Below are positions 23,563 to 32,493 of a stretch of 64,000 bases of DNA, in pieces; the stretch's first letter is position 1; the number at the start of each line of letters is the position of its first letter. Position numbers and translations under genes: made by a program. The notes under the pieces were generated by a model. The model saw only the letters and a program-made list of their open reading frames with translations, was not told where the DNA came from and made no database searches. The DNA comes from Candidatus Moranbacteria bacterium RIFCSPHIGHO2_01_FULL_55_24 (GTDB lineage Bacteria > Patescibacteria > Paceibacteria > Moranbacterales > UBA1568). The DNA lies in the NCBI GenBank assembly GCA_001786575.1, contig MFRW01000005.1, forward strand, positions 1 through 64,000. The letters run 5' to 3'.

Positions 23563-25812
23563 ATGGAGCGAGAAAAGCGTTTTTGGGAAGAAGGGCTGAA
23601 CCCCGAGCAGCTGCGAGCGGTACTCCAGACGGAGGGGCCGGTCTTGATTCTGGCTGGCGCGGGAAGCGGCAAGACCAAGACGCTGACGCACCGGATCGCG
23701 TATCTGATCGCCGAGAAAGGCGTCTCGCCGGTCAACATTCTGGCGGTGACTTTCACCAATAAGGCGGCGCAGGAAATGCGCGAGCGCATCGAACGCTTGC
23801 TGGGCTCGGGAGAGGCGGGAACGATTTTCCATGCGGGCTCGCTCCCCCAAGTCGGGACATTCCACAATATCTGCGCCAAGATCCTGCGGCGCGAAATCGC
23901 CGTCTTGGGCTATGGCCAGAGTTTCCATATCCTAGACGATCAGGACCAGCAGGCGGTAGTGAAGCGCGCCATGAAGGAGCTCGAGATAAGCACCGATCAG
24001 GTGCGCCCGCGCTCCATCCTCGAGGCCATATCGCGCGCCAAGAACGCCTTCATCGATGAAGAACAGTTCGTGCTCCAGGCCGGAAGCTACTACGAGGAGA
24101 TCGTCGCGAAGGTCTATGCCCGCTATCAGCGGGAGCTCCGGACCAACAACGCCCTGGATTTCGATGACCTCATCCGCTTGTGCGTGAAGATCTTCCAGGA
24201 ATACCCGGAAGTCCTCGAGCGCTACCAGAACCTTTTCCGCTACATCATGGTGGACGAATACCAGGACACCAACCATCCCCAGTACCTCTTGATCCACCTG
24301 CTCGCCAAGAAACACCGCAATGTCTTCGTGATCGGCGATGATTACCAGTCGATCTACGGCTGGCGTCAGGCGGATATCCGGAACATCCTCGATTTCGAGA
24401 AAGACTATCCGGATGCCGCCGTCATCACGCTCGACCGGAACTACCGCTCGACGCAGATCATCCTCGATGCGGCACAGGGCGTGATTTCCAAGAATAGGGA
24501 CCAGCGCCACAAGAAGCTCTGGACGGAGAGCAAGGAGGGAGAGCTCGTGACGCTCTGCCCCGCGAGCGACGAAGAGGGCGAAGCGCGCGCCGTCGCGGAA
24601 ATCGTGCGCGCCGGGAAGGATGTCGGCAGGCGCTTCAGCGACTTCGCGGTCCTCTACCGCACCAATGCCCAATCGCGGGCGCTGGAAGAGATGTTTCTCC
24701 GCACCTCTATCCAGTACCGGATCGTCGGCGGGCTCAAATTCTACCAGCGCAAGGAAGTGAAGGATATGGTGGCGTATGTGCGTCTCTTGGAGAACCCGCG
24801 CGACTTTCTGGCGCTGGAGCGCATCGTGAACGAGCCGAAACGCGGCATCGGCAAGACGACTTTGGCCAAGTGGGAAGCGTATGCGCGCGAGCGCGCCGTG
24901 AATTTCCTGGACGCAGCGTACCAGATGGGTCCGGACGATGGGCCCAACGAATCCAAGCGCAAGGCGATCAAGGATTTTGCGGATATTTTCTTGCGTCTCC
25001 AGGCCGAGCGCGAAACGCGGCCGGACATGCGCTTAGCGGAACTCCTCTACAAGATCTCCCAGGAGAGCGGCTACATGGATGCGCTCGCGGACGGAACGCA
25101 GGAAGGCGAGACCCGGCAGGAAAACGTGCGCGAACTCTTTACGGTGGCGGAGAAGTTCCGCACTATGCCGCTCGATGAGGCGCTTCACAGCTTCCTCGAG
25201 GAAGTGGCGCTTTCATCCGATACGGATGAGATCAATGCCGATGCCGATGCAGTCCAGCTGATGACGGTGCATAGCGCGAAGGGACTGGAGTTCCCTGTGG
25301 TCTTCATCGTCGGATTGGAAGAAGGAGTCTTCCCGCATTCGCGGAGCGCGCTTTCGCCGCAAGAGATGGAGGAGGAGCGGCGCCTCATGTATGTAGCGCT
25401 CACGCGAGCCAAGGAGAAACTGTACCTTCTCTATGCTGAAACGCGCATGATTTTCGGAAATACCCAGGTGAACCCGCCATCGCGTTTCTTGAGCGAGATT
25501 CCCGAACACCTCACGCACGAAACAGAAAAGAAATCTTCCGGCCTGCTCGGCAAGCGCTCGTTCGCGCGCACCCCGTACCGTTTCGCTTCGCGTCTCAAGG
25601 CAGCTTCTGCACCGGCAATGAAAGAGGATTCATCTTCGGAAAAAAGAAAGCCGCTCATGCCGGAAGAAGTACGTCCCGGAGATATGGTGGAACACCCGCA
25701 GTTCGGGTCAGGCCTCATCGTCTCTCTCGACGGAACCCTGGCGACCATCGCCTTCAAGCGCTCGGGAGTGAAGAAAATGATGCTTGGCGTCGCGCCGCTC
25801 CAGAAGAGCTAA
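23563..25812 (+). CDS. pcrA: UvrD/PcrA-type superfamily 1 DNA helicase
   Basis: 749 residues. A 3'-5' helicase for repair and for clearing recombination or transcription intermediates. Walker A LAGAGSGKTKTL (about 27-38), TFTNKAAQEMRER (motif Ia), VDEYQDTNHPQY (motif II), GDDYQSIYGWRQAD (motif III), LDRNYRST (motif IV), VQLMTVHSAKGLEFPVVF (motif V) and RRLMYVALTRAKEKLYL (motif VI) are all intact. The C-terminal GDMVEHPQFGSGLIVSL segment is the PcrA-type Tudor-like tail that contacts RNA polymerase. It is followed closely by the beta-helix gene, with no evident functional link. Confidence 0.96.
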   Translation: MEREKRFWEEGLNPEQLRAVLQTEGPVLILAGAGSGKTKTLTHRIAYLIAEKGVSPVNILAVTFTNKAAQEMRERIERLLGSGEAGTIFHAGSLPQVGTFHNICAKILRREIAVLGYGQSFHILDDQDQQAVVKRAMKELEISTDQVRPRSILEAISRAKNAFIDEEQFVLQAGSYYEEIVAKVYARYQRELRTNNALDFDDLIRLCVKIFQEYPEVLERYQNLFRYIMVDEYQDTNHPQYLLIHLLAKKHRNVFVIGDDYQSIYGWRQADIRNILDFEKDYPDAAVITLDRNYRSTQIILDAAQGVISKNRDQRHKKLWTESKEGELVTLCPASDEEGEARAVAEIVRAGKDVGRRFSDFAVLYRTNAQSRALEEMFLRTSIQYRIVGGLKFYQRKEVKDMVAYVRLLENPRDFLALERIVNEPKRGIGKTTLAKWEAYARERAVNFLDAAYQMGPDDGPNESKRKAIKDFADIFLRLQAERETRPDMRLAELLYKISQESGYMDALADGTQEGETRQENVRELFTVAEKFRTMPLDEALHSFLEEVALSSDTDEINADADAVQLMTVHSAKGLEFPVVFIVGLEEGVFPHSRSALSPQEMEEERRLMYVALTRAKEKLYLLYAETRMIFGNTQVNPPSRFLSEIPEHLTHETEKKSSGLLGKRSFARTPYRFASRLKAASAPAMKEDSSSEKRKPLMPEEVRPGDMVEHPQFGSGLIVSLDGTLATIAFKRSGVKKMMLGVAPLQKS

Positions 25813-25869
25813 CGTTTGCTTTTTCCTGGGATTTACGGGAAAGTAAAGGATACCTCTGTATTTTTTTCT

Positions 25870-27195
25870 ATGGGCGCGATCAAGGTCAATCTGAAGCCGG
25901 TACTAGGTGCGATTCTCGTTGCAGGCTTTCTTTTCGCCTCTCTTCCTTGGACTGTCTCTGGCGCCGAAACCACCCAGAATCTGGATAAAGCGCTCAAATC
26001 AGGGAAGAAAAATATCCAATTTTCCGGGAAAGAGAATGATGATGTGAAGATCCGCAAAGGGGTCGCAGTGATCGGCTCGAGCCCGGACAAAGCGATCATC
26101 AACGGCGACATCGAAATGGAGAACGGTTCGTCGCTTCAGAATGTGACAGTGAACGGGAATGTTGTTCCGATCACGGTCGATAAAGGCGCAAGCGTCACCC
26201 TCATCAATGTGACGGTACGCGGCGGCAAGGATACGGGCATTTACGCTCCGAAGGGCGGAGGGACGCTTACCGTGAGAAATTCACGGATAACCAAGAATCG
26301 CAAAGGTCTCTTTATCCTCGAAGGGAAAGCTCTACGGCTTTCCGGCAACCAGATTTCCGGGAACGGCGAGGAGGGCTTGGATGTGCATGCGTTCGCGAGC
26401 GGTTCTATCGCGGGGAATACGTTTTCGGGAAACGGCGAGGGCGGCGCGGAGATCATCATCAACGGCTCATCGCTTACAGTTTCCGGAAATACTTTCAATG
26501 GAAACAAGTCGAGCGGACTCGCGCTTCAGACATACGGCGGGAGCAGCAAAGCGGGAAAAATTTCTATTAACAATAATACTTTCGTCGGAAACGGAAATTT
26601 CGGCATCGACTGCAAGAACCCGAGCGGCAGCGGGGGTCTCCAATATTTCCGGCAAACGGCGCGGGCAGTCGGGAACAAATTTTCAGGGAACGGTCTCGGT
26701 CCGATCAGTCAGCGCTGCAGTTTCGGAAACCAGGCAGAAATTCCCAAGGAAGATATCGCGGAGAATGATAGTGAGACCGAGGAGTCACTGGAGACAGAAG
26801 AAGGAGAATTAGCGGAAGAAGCGGAAGTAGAGCAGATGGCTAAGGCAGGATCATTCCCCCAGCCAGGCATAGCAGAGAGCCTGTTGGTGGCAGCAGCCCG
26901 TTTCGAGGAGGATCTCGAAGCGGCGAATACTCCGAAAGCCAAATACGAGCGGGTCGTCTCCGGAGTTGATCGGGCATTCATACGGGAAAAAGAGGCCGAA
27001 CTGGAAGCGCTTCGCTTGGAGAAGAATAGCTGTTACGCCTCCGATGCGCTTGCCCAAAGGGATGCATGCACCGCGGATGAGGTGCGCATCATCGACGAGA
27101 CGCTGGACTACGGAGAAATGCTTCTCCGAGAATCCCGAGACCGTTTCGGACTCTTCTCTTGGGAAACCCTTCGGGAAATCTTCTCTTCACGCTGA
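25870..27195 (+). CDS. exported right-handed parallel beta-helix protein
   Basis: 441 residues from the ATG at 25870. The hydrophobic N-terminus (about 10-28, ending SGAE) looks like a signal peptide. Residues about 75-300 are built from repeated short strands (NGSSLQNVTVNGN, VTLINVTVRGG, LTVRNSRITKN, LRLSGNQISGNG, IAGNTFSGNG), the PbH1 pattern of right-handed beta-helices. These are typical of carbohydrate-binding or -cleaving surface proteins. The last 120 residues are acidic and helical, with a Cys pair. No catalytic residues are identified. A short T-rich hairpin (25848-25868) precedes the start. It is convergent with the Xer gene, one base apart. Confidence 0.85.
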   Translation: MGAIKVNLKPVLGAILVAGFLFASLPWTVSGAETTQNLDKALKSGKKNIQFSGKENDDVKIRKGVAVIGSSPDKAIINGDIEMENGSSLQNVTVNGNVVPITVDKGASVTLINVTVRGGKDTGIYAPKGGGTLTVRNSRITKNRKGLFILEGKALRLSGNQISGNGEEGLDVHAFASGSIAGNTFSGNGEGGAEIIINGSSLTVSGNTFNGNKSSGLALQTYGGSSKAGKISINNNTFVGNGNFGIDCKNPSGSGGLQYFRQTARAVGNKFSGNGLGPISQRCSFGNQAEIPKEDIAENDSETEESLETEEGELAEEAEVEQMAKAGSFPQPGIAESLLVAAARFEEDLEAANTPKAKYERVVSGVDRAFIREKEAELEALRLEKNSCYASDALAQRDACTADEVRIIDETLDYGEMLLRESRDRFGLFSWETLREIFSSR

Positions 27196-27196
27196 A

Positions 27197-28177
27197 TCAA
27201 GCTGACTTCTTCCGCTTGGCGTGGAAGGAGCGGTGGACTTCTTTGAGCCGCTCATTGGTGATGTGGGTGTAGACCTGGGTCGTGGTGATCGAGGCGTGCC
27301 CGAGCATCGCCTGGACGCTTCGGATATCGGCGCCATTTATGAGGAGATCGGTGGCGAAACTGTGGCGGAGCGTATGTGGGTGCACATCCTTCACGATGCC
27401 TGCTTTCTTGGCATAGTGCTTCACGAGGCGCTGGACGGTGCGGGGGGTGAGACGTTCCGTATCACGCTCTTTCGCCTTCTTTGTCTGCAAGCCCTTCTTC
27501 GGATAGCCGACGAAGAGCGCCGGGTCGATATCGGTCCGCTTATCGAGATAGGCTTTGAGGGCGAGCCTGGCATCGGGTGAGAGGAAGACGATACGCAGCT
27601 TGCTTCCTTTTCCGCGCACGCTGAATTCCTCCTTGTCGAGATTCACATGGTTCCGGTCGAGACCGATAAGTTCCGATACGCGGAGCCCGGAAGAGAACAG
27701 GAGCTCGACAATAGCGCGATCGCGCAGGCTTTTCGCGTCGATTCCTTGGGTCGCGGCGATGAGGCGCTCTACCTCATCGAATTCCAGGAAGTCTACCTGG
27801 CGGTCCGGGATCTTGCCGACCTCGACCTTCTCGGCGGCGAGGGTGCTTATGTCCTGTTTGGCCAGGTATTTGAGAAATGTCCGGATGACGATCGCGTGGT
27901 AGGCCTGGGTATTCTTCTTGAGGGTCTCCCCGCGCCCGTTTTCCTTGCGATTCAGGTAGAGGCGGTATTCGCGGACTCGCCCGAAGGTGATATCTGCCGG
28001 GATTACGAGCTCTCCCCACTGGAAAAAATGTGAGAGCACCCTCCCGTAGCTCTCGAGCGTCCGGCGGGAGCGGTTCATCTCGATTTCCAGGTGGTCCAGG
28101 AACTCTTGGGCGAGCCTTTCGAGCTCGGTCCGGGGCTTCTTTTGTTTTTCTTTTTCCATGGTAGTATTATGCGACAT
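27197..28177 (-). CDS. XerC/XerD/XerA-type tyrosine recombinase
   Basis: 326 residues. Tyrosine recombinases of this group resolve chromosome dimers at dif. The N-terminal SAM-like core-binding domain (about 18-110) is followed by the catalytic domain with Arg166 (SGLRVSEL), Lys190 (RGKGSK), His268 and Arg271 (HTLRHSF), His294 (LGHASITTTQVY) and Tyr303. All are present, so it should be active. No second Xer is in the window, so it may act alone like XerA/XerH. A second in-frame ATG at 28159 is an alternative start. No integration sites or mobile genes flank it, which favours the housekeeping role. Confidence 0.93.
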   Translation of the reverse strand: MSHNTTMEKEKQKKPRTELERLAQEFLDHLEIEMNRSRRTLESYGRVLSHFFQWGELVIPADITFGRVREYRLYLNRKENGRGETLKKNTQAYHAIVIRTFLKYLAKQDISTLAAEKVEVGKIPDRQVDFLEFDEVERLIAATQGIDAKSLRDRAIVELLFSSGLRVSELIGLDRNHVNLDKEEFSVRGKGSKLRIVFLSPDARLALKAYLDKRTDIDPALFVGYPKKGLQTKKAKERDTERLTPRTVQRLVKHYAKKAGIVKDVHPHTLRHSFATDLLINGADIRSVQAMLGHASITTTQVYTHITNERLKEVHRSFHAKRKKSA

Positions 28178-28257
28178 TATTGTAACATGGAGCTCGGCTT
28201 TTCTTCATAAGTATGCTTCAAATAAGCCATAAATAAGAAAATTAGCTCTTTTTTTCC

Positions 28258-28286
28258 TTGACGGGAATCGGTCTCGGGGCTATACT
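28258..28286 (+). promoter_or_regulatory. promoter of the LysM-CHAP gene
   Basis: TTGACG (28258-28263), 17-base spacer, TATACT (28281-28286). A hairpin (28321-28353; AGCTTTT/AAAAGCT with outer TAGGA/TCCTA) lies in the leader. Confidence 0.7.
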
Positions 28287-28370
28287 TACCTTTGTAAAAA
28301 TTAGGGTAAAAGCCTGATGGGTAGGAAATAAGCTTTTTTCGAAAAGCTCCTATTCTAAAGCTTTTTCCAA

Positions 28371-29651
28371 TTGAAAGGCGCGATTCATATCCGCAATTTT
28401 CACCCGTTTTCCCATCGTGAGAGCGAGCAGGAAAACGATCTTCAGCACGGTACCAAAGGAAAGGAAAAAGTAGCCCTTGGGGACCGCTTGCATGGTTGGC
28501 ATACCAAGTCGCACTACCTGCAGAGACGTCTGCTGACCTTCTTGAAGGATGTTTCGGGGTATCGGGTGGTCCGGGTCTTCCGGAATTACTCGGCTTTTTC
28601 TATCGTGGCGTCGAGCGCCCTTCTGGTCTCGGCAAGCAATTTCGCCCAGGGCCAGGATTCTTCCAGCGTTCTTTTGAGCTACATCGGCGAAGATACCGCG
28701 ACTGAAGACACGCTTTCTGCCAAGCATCGGATCGCCGCCCAGAGCGGCAAGAAAGAGAATCTGGCGCTGGTGCCCCTCGCTGACGCGTCTACGTCTGTCG
28801 ATCCGGAACAGAAAGACAACACTTCTCTCTTCGATGTCGAAGCGCTGGCTTTCCAGAATCAAGTGATGCTCTCGACCCAGACGGTCGATATGGCCAAGGA
28901 TCCCGAAGAAGAGGGTGGTGTCACGATCTATACCGTCAAATCCGGGGACAATCTCGGCTCGATCGCAGAGAAGCATGGCATTACGGTCAATACCATCCTC
29001 TGGGCGAACGACTTGGCGAATGCCGACGAGATCAAGCCTGGGGACCAGATCTTCATCCTGCCGGTAGCCGGCCTTTCCCATGTGGTGAAGAGCGGCGAAA
29101 CCATCGACTCTATCGCCAAGGAATACAAGGCCGATGCCGAGAAGATCATCGCTTTCAACAGCCTGCCGGCCAATGGCGAGCTCAAGATCGGCGACTCGAT
29201 CATCATTCCGGATGGCAAAAAGGATGCTCCGAAGCCGGCTCCGAGCGATGAAACTGGGCTCGAACGCCGCCAGTATGCGACTTCGACCGGCGGAACCGCT
29301 ACGGATGTTTCCGGCTATCGGAAGCTCGAAGGCAAGGCGGGGGCCGGGCACCGCTTCCCTTACGGCTATTGCACCTGGTACGTGGCGCAGAAACGCTATG
29401 TGCCATGGGGCGGCAATGCCGGAACCTGGCTCTACAATGCCAAGGCCATGGGCTACAGGACCGGCAAGGCTCCGGCTGTCGGCTCGATTGTCGTAACGAC
29501 CGAGAACCGCTACTATGGCCACGTCGCTATAGTAGAGAAGGTGAGCGGCGGGATGATTACCGTGAGCGATATGAACTACGTGGGCTGGGGCAAAACCAGT
29601 CGCCGCACGCTCCCGGCAAATAGCCGCGTCATCAAGGGGTATATCTACTAG
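28371..29651 (+). CDS. secreted peptidoglycan hydrolase with two LysM and a CHAP domain
   Basis: About 426 residues if it starts at the TTG at 28371. No ATG lies before residue 160; another TTG at 28488 is possible and would still precede the membrane segment (about 75-92 of the long form). Two LysM domains follow (YTVKSGDNLGSIAEKHGITVNTILWAN region; HVVKSGETIDSIAKEYKADAEKI region). A C-terminal CHAP domain has the nucleophile Cys in YGYCTWYVAQKR and the His in GHVAIVEKV. It should cut peptide bonds in the cell wall. It has its own promoter, a hairpin leader and a terminator, so wall turnover here is a separately controlled unit, next to the T4SS core. Confidence 0.88.
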   Translation: MKGAIHIRNFHPFSHRESEQENDLQHGTKGKEKVALGDRLHGWHTKSHYLQRRLLTFLKDVSGYRVVRVFRNYSAFSIVASSALLVSASNFAQGQDSSSVLLSYIGEDTATEDTLSAKHRIAAQSGKKENLALVPLADASTSVDPEQKDNTSLFDVEALAFQNQVMLSTQTVDMAKDPEEEGGVTIYTVKSGDNLGSIAEKHGITVNTILWANDLANADEIKPGDQIFILPVAGLSHVVKSGETIDSIAKEYKADAEKIIAFNSLPANGELKIGDSIIIPDGKKDAPKPAPSDETGLERRQYATSTGGTATDVSGYRKLEGKAGAGHRFPYGYCTWYVAQKRYVPWGGNAGTWLYNAKAMGYRTGKAPAVGSIVVTTENRYYGHVAIVEKVSGGMITVSDMNYVGWGKTSRRTLPANSRVIKGYIY

Positions 29652-29681
29652 GTAGATTCCTCATCTAAAGCGTGATTTTCC

Positions 29682-29708
29682 AGCCCGAGGCTTATCCTCG
29701 GGCTTTTC
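29682..29708 (+). terminator. terminator of the LysM-CHAP gene
   Basis: AGCCCGAGG-cttat-CCTCGGGCT followed by TTT. Confidence 0.85.
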
Positions 29709-29730
29709 CGCCTCTTTTATGCTGGAGGGC

Positions 29731-29759
29731 TTTACAAAAGTCGAAAAATATGCTATAAA
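29731..29759 (+). promoter_or_regulatory. promoter of the small secreted protein gene
   Basis: TTTACA (29731-29736), 17-base spacer, TATAAA (29754-29759). Confidence 0.7.
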
Positions 29760-29818
29760 GGGGGTACAAAGGTTCTTTTTCATGCTCTATCATGAGCACC
29801 AAGCCAAAGGAGGCTATC

Positions 29819-30142
29819 ATGAAACTGCGTGCAAGCTCATTGAGCGTCATCATTTCTTTCGGCCTCGCTGCAGCTGCTGTGGCCGGCGGTGCCAGCCTTT
29901 CCTCGAAAGATAAGGGTGGTCCTGCTTCTGCACAGAAGATCTCTTTCGTTTACAGCCAGGAAGAAGCAGAAAGGTATCGCTACAGAAGCGAACACTGTAC
30001 GGAAGTGAATCAGGGTGTGAATTCTTCCCGGAGATACGGAGAAAAGCCTTCACGCTATGATTCGGATGAACAAGAGAAGTGCGCGTTCTATCAGGAGATC
30101 GAGCTGAAAGGTCTCCCTGTGGAAGCAGCAGTGAGTGAATAG
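29819..30142 (+). CDS. small secreted protein of unknown function
   Basis: 107 residues from the ATG at 29819, chosen because a full AAAGGAGG ribosome site lies just upstream. Residues 1-23 are a signal peptide (basic start, then SVIISFGLAAAAVAGG). The mature protein is about 80 residues, polar, with two cysteines (EHCTEV and EKCAFYQ) that could form one disulfide. I do not recognise it. It is a single-gene unit with promoter (29731), near-ideal ribosome site and strong terminator (30162), so it is probably well expressed. It lies between a wall hydrolase and the T4SS core. Confidence 0.75.
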   Translation: MKLRASSLSVIISFGLAAAAVAGGASLSSKDKGGPASAQKISFVYSQEEAERYRYRSEHCTEVNQGVNSSRRYGEKPSRYDSDEQEKCAFYQEIELKGLPVEAAVSE

Positions 30143-30161
30143 GGACGGTCAACACGTCCGT

Positions 30162-30199
30162 AAGGAGGTAACTTGATTCTTCAAGAGACCTCCTTTTTT
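30162..30199 (+). terminator. strong terminator before the T4SS core
   Basis: AAGGAGGT pairs with ACCTCCTT around an inner CTTGA/TCAAG, followed by TTTT. A second hairpin GGACG/CGTCC (30143-30159) precedes it. Confidence 0.9.
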
Positions 30200-30211
30200 C
30201 TTTGCTTAACT

Positions 30212-30220
30212 ATGGTATAC
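30212..30220 (+). promoter_or_regulatory. extended -10 promoter of the T4SS core
   Basis: TGGTATACT is an extended -10 element, 48 bases before the VirB6-like start. No good -35 is seen. Confidence 0.5.
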
Positions 30221-30267
30221 TTGGTGTTGAGGTGCTCCATATCGGAAGGCGCTTTTCCTGGTTTGCT

Positions 30268-32475
30268 ATGACCATTTTCGAAAATAAAAAGAAAAGGAAC
30301 GGAGTTCTCGCGCTAACGCTTGCTTTGATATTCTTTGCAGGCGTTTTTGTATTTTTTGGAGCAGGAATAGTACATGCTGAATCAGGATCGGTGGGGTATA
30401 ACTCTGCTGTGCAACTTGGAGAGGCGGCAGCGAGCAATAGCGGAGGGGGCATGTTTGGATGGATAAGAGATGGCGTGATCTATGCTTTTAAAACCGTTCT
30501 TTACTGGGTTTTTCAATTGATGGGATGGGGGGTGTCCGTGGCGGTCACAATCTTCGGTTGGGCGATCAATCCGGAATACGTCTCCGGCCCGAACGGTTTC
30601 TTCAATCTGCCGGCAGTATATGACATGTGGAAATTCGTGCGAGATTTCCTGAACCTCTTCTTTATTCTCGCGCTCCTTTTCGCGGCCTTCGCAACGATTT
30701 TCCAGATAGACAAGTACAGCTACAAGAAGATCCTCTTGAAACTCGTTATCGCAGCGCTCATGGTGAACTTCAGTTTCCCTATCTCCCGAGCGCTCATCGA
30801 TGTGACGAATGTCCCGATGTATTTTTTCGCGAATTCTTTGATAGCGGATACCAATAATCCGAGCGCAGCTTTTGGGTCAGCGTTAAGCGCTTCGAAATTA
30901 GAGAATATTTTAGTTCCGCCAGCAGCCCAAGATGATCTGGACAAGATTGATACGTCACGATTGCTCGCAGCAATCGTGTTCATGTTTCTGTTCGCAGTCA
31001 CGCTTCTGGTGCTGGCTGTGCAGTTTATCATCCGTCTCATCGCGCTTATCATTCTCGTTATTCTTTCGCCGATCGGGTTCGTGATGCCGGCTGTTCCGGG
31101 ACTCCAGAAGTATGGAGGGCAATGGTGGGATAATTTCCTGAAGTATGCATTCTTCGGCCCGGCGGCGATGTTCATGCTGGTGCTTGCGACTCACTTCTTT
31201 GATGCTATCGGCGGAGCGAATAGCGGCACGTATAAGAACTTTCAGGCGGCAAGCCAGACTTCTGCTGCTGTCAACAGTGACTTCATCGCTTCCATGGCGA
31301 TGTTCTCCATCCCGATCGTGATGCTCTGGTTCACTATCGGTATTTCCGGGAAATTCGCTATTGCTGGCGCATCGGCCTCTACCGCTTGGGGATACAAGGC
31401 AGGCAATTGGGGCAAGCGAAAATTATATGACAACCGCATAGGCCGGGGATTGTACCGTGGCGGAAAGAAGGCTGTTAGCGAAGGGAAGATCGCCGGCTTT
31501 GACTACGGGAACAAGAGGCTGGGCAAATATCTGTCGGGCAACTATTGGAAGCAGCCGAGCAAGATTGAAGCTGGTATTGCCGGCGGTGTCTACGGAGGCA
31601 AGGCCGGTGCTCGCCAGGAAATCGATAACGAAAGACATAAAGCCGTACTTAAAAGGGCGAAAGAGATTAAGGAAAGCAATGAGAGCAATGAAACGAATAG
31701 GATCGGTCTCAAATCTTCGAGTCTGGTCGAAAGACAGGCTCGCGCCCGGGCTTTGGCCGAGGCTGGAGCCATCAAGACTCCGGAACTTCTCCTCCAGGCT
31801 CTCGAAGCCAATAAGGATAATCAGGGAATTGTCGATAAGGAACTGCATGAGTTCGTGCAAGACAAGGCTCATTCCGATGCCTGGGACGGCGTATCCGACA
31901 GGTACAAGAAAGATCCGGAATTCAAGCAGAAATACGATGCAATGGTTGAGAATCCTTCTATGTATCTGCGGGATGAAAAAACCGGAAAATATGTCGATCA
32001 TAATGGCAAAGAAGTTGATGCGGAGAAGAGAGTCGCTAGCAGCGCGCTGGAAGGATTCTATAGCAAGATCAAGAAAGAAGGCGAACTTCAGGTACGCGTG
32101 GATTATGATGCCCAGCAGTTTATGAAGGCAGGCAAGTCCGAGAGTGAAGCCAAGAGCCTGGCGTATGAGAAGCACATCGCGAAATTGAGCGCTGATGACT
32201 TGGCAAAGCAGGGAAGCATACTGTCTGTCCTGAAGAAGATGGATGATAAGGGTGAGCCCAATAAGAATTATGATCCGGAGCTTGTCGACTACTTCAAAGG
32301 TAAAACCAAGGATGACCCGCAGTACTACCAGGAGGCTCTGAAGAAGATGAAGAAGGGGAGCCGTGAAATTTGGCGGCAAGCGATCGATGGAGTTCAAAAA
32401 GAACAAAAGGAGGGACTAAAAGAAGGGTCGCGCGAATGGGCAGAGGCTGAATGGAAAAAGAAGCAAGGGGCTTAA
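30268..32475 (+). CDS. VirB6/TrbL-like T4SS membrane channel protein with long cytoplasmic tail
   Basis: 735 residues from the ATG at 30268. Residues 12-33 are a signal-like segment. Residues about 70-380 hold five to seven membrane helices, including the loop NLFFILALLFAAFATIFQID and FRSALIDVTNVP-like text (SFPISRALIDVTNVPMYFFA) that I associate with VirB6/TrbL-type proteins of CPR. It would form the inner-membrane part of the translocation channel. From about residue 385 onward, 350 residues are charged, with no membrane segment. The tail starts with basic Gly-rich text (GNWGKRKLYDNRIGRGLYRGGKK) and continues as coiled-coil-like Lys/Glu sequence. It leads the cluster with the unknown 32494 gene, PrgI and VirB4. 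Confidence 0.85.
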   Translation: MTIFENKKKRNGVLALTLALIFFAGVFVFFGAGIVHAESGSVGYNSAVQLGEAAASNSGGGMFGWIRDGVIYAFKTVLYWVFQLMGWGVSVAVTIFGWAINPEYVSGPNGFFNLPAVYDMWKFVRDFLNLFFILALLFAAFATIFQIDKYSYKKILLKLVIAALMVNFSFPISRALIDVTNVPMYFFANSLIADTNNPSAAFGSALSASKLENILVPPAAQDDLDKIDTSRLLAAIVFMFLFAVTLLVLAVQFIIRLIALIILVILSPIGFVMPAVPGLQKYGGQWWDNFLKYAFFGPAAMFMLVLATHFFDAIGGANSGTYKNFQAASQTSAAVNSDFIASMAMFSIPIVMLWFTIGISGKFAIAGASASTAWGYKAGNWGKRKLYDNRIGRGLYRGGKKAVSEGKIAGFDYGNKRLGKYLSGNYWKQPSKIEAGIAGGVYGGKAGARQEIDNERHKAVLKRAKEIKESNESNETNRIGLKSSSLVERQARARALAEAGAIKTPELLLQALEANKDNQGIVDKELHEFVQDKAHSDAWDGVSDRYKKDPEFKQKYDAMVENPSMYLRDEKTGKYVDHNGKEVDAEKRVASSALEGFYSKIKKEGELQVRVDYDAQQFMKAGKSESEAKSLAYEKHIAKLSADDLAKQGSILSVLKKMDDKGEPNKNYDPELVDYFKGKTKDDPQYYQEALKKMKKGSREIWRQAIDGVQKEQKEGLKEGSREWAEAEWKKKQGA

Positions 32476-32493
32476 GAGAATTTCAGGATACTT

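Noticed and set aside
27197..28177. Integrase of a mobile element
   Set aside because: No att repeats, transfer or phage genes flank it, and length and motifs fit the housekeeping Xer group.
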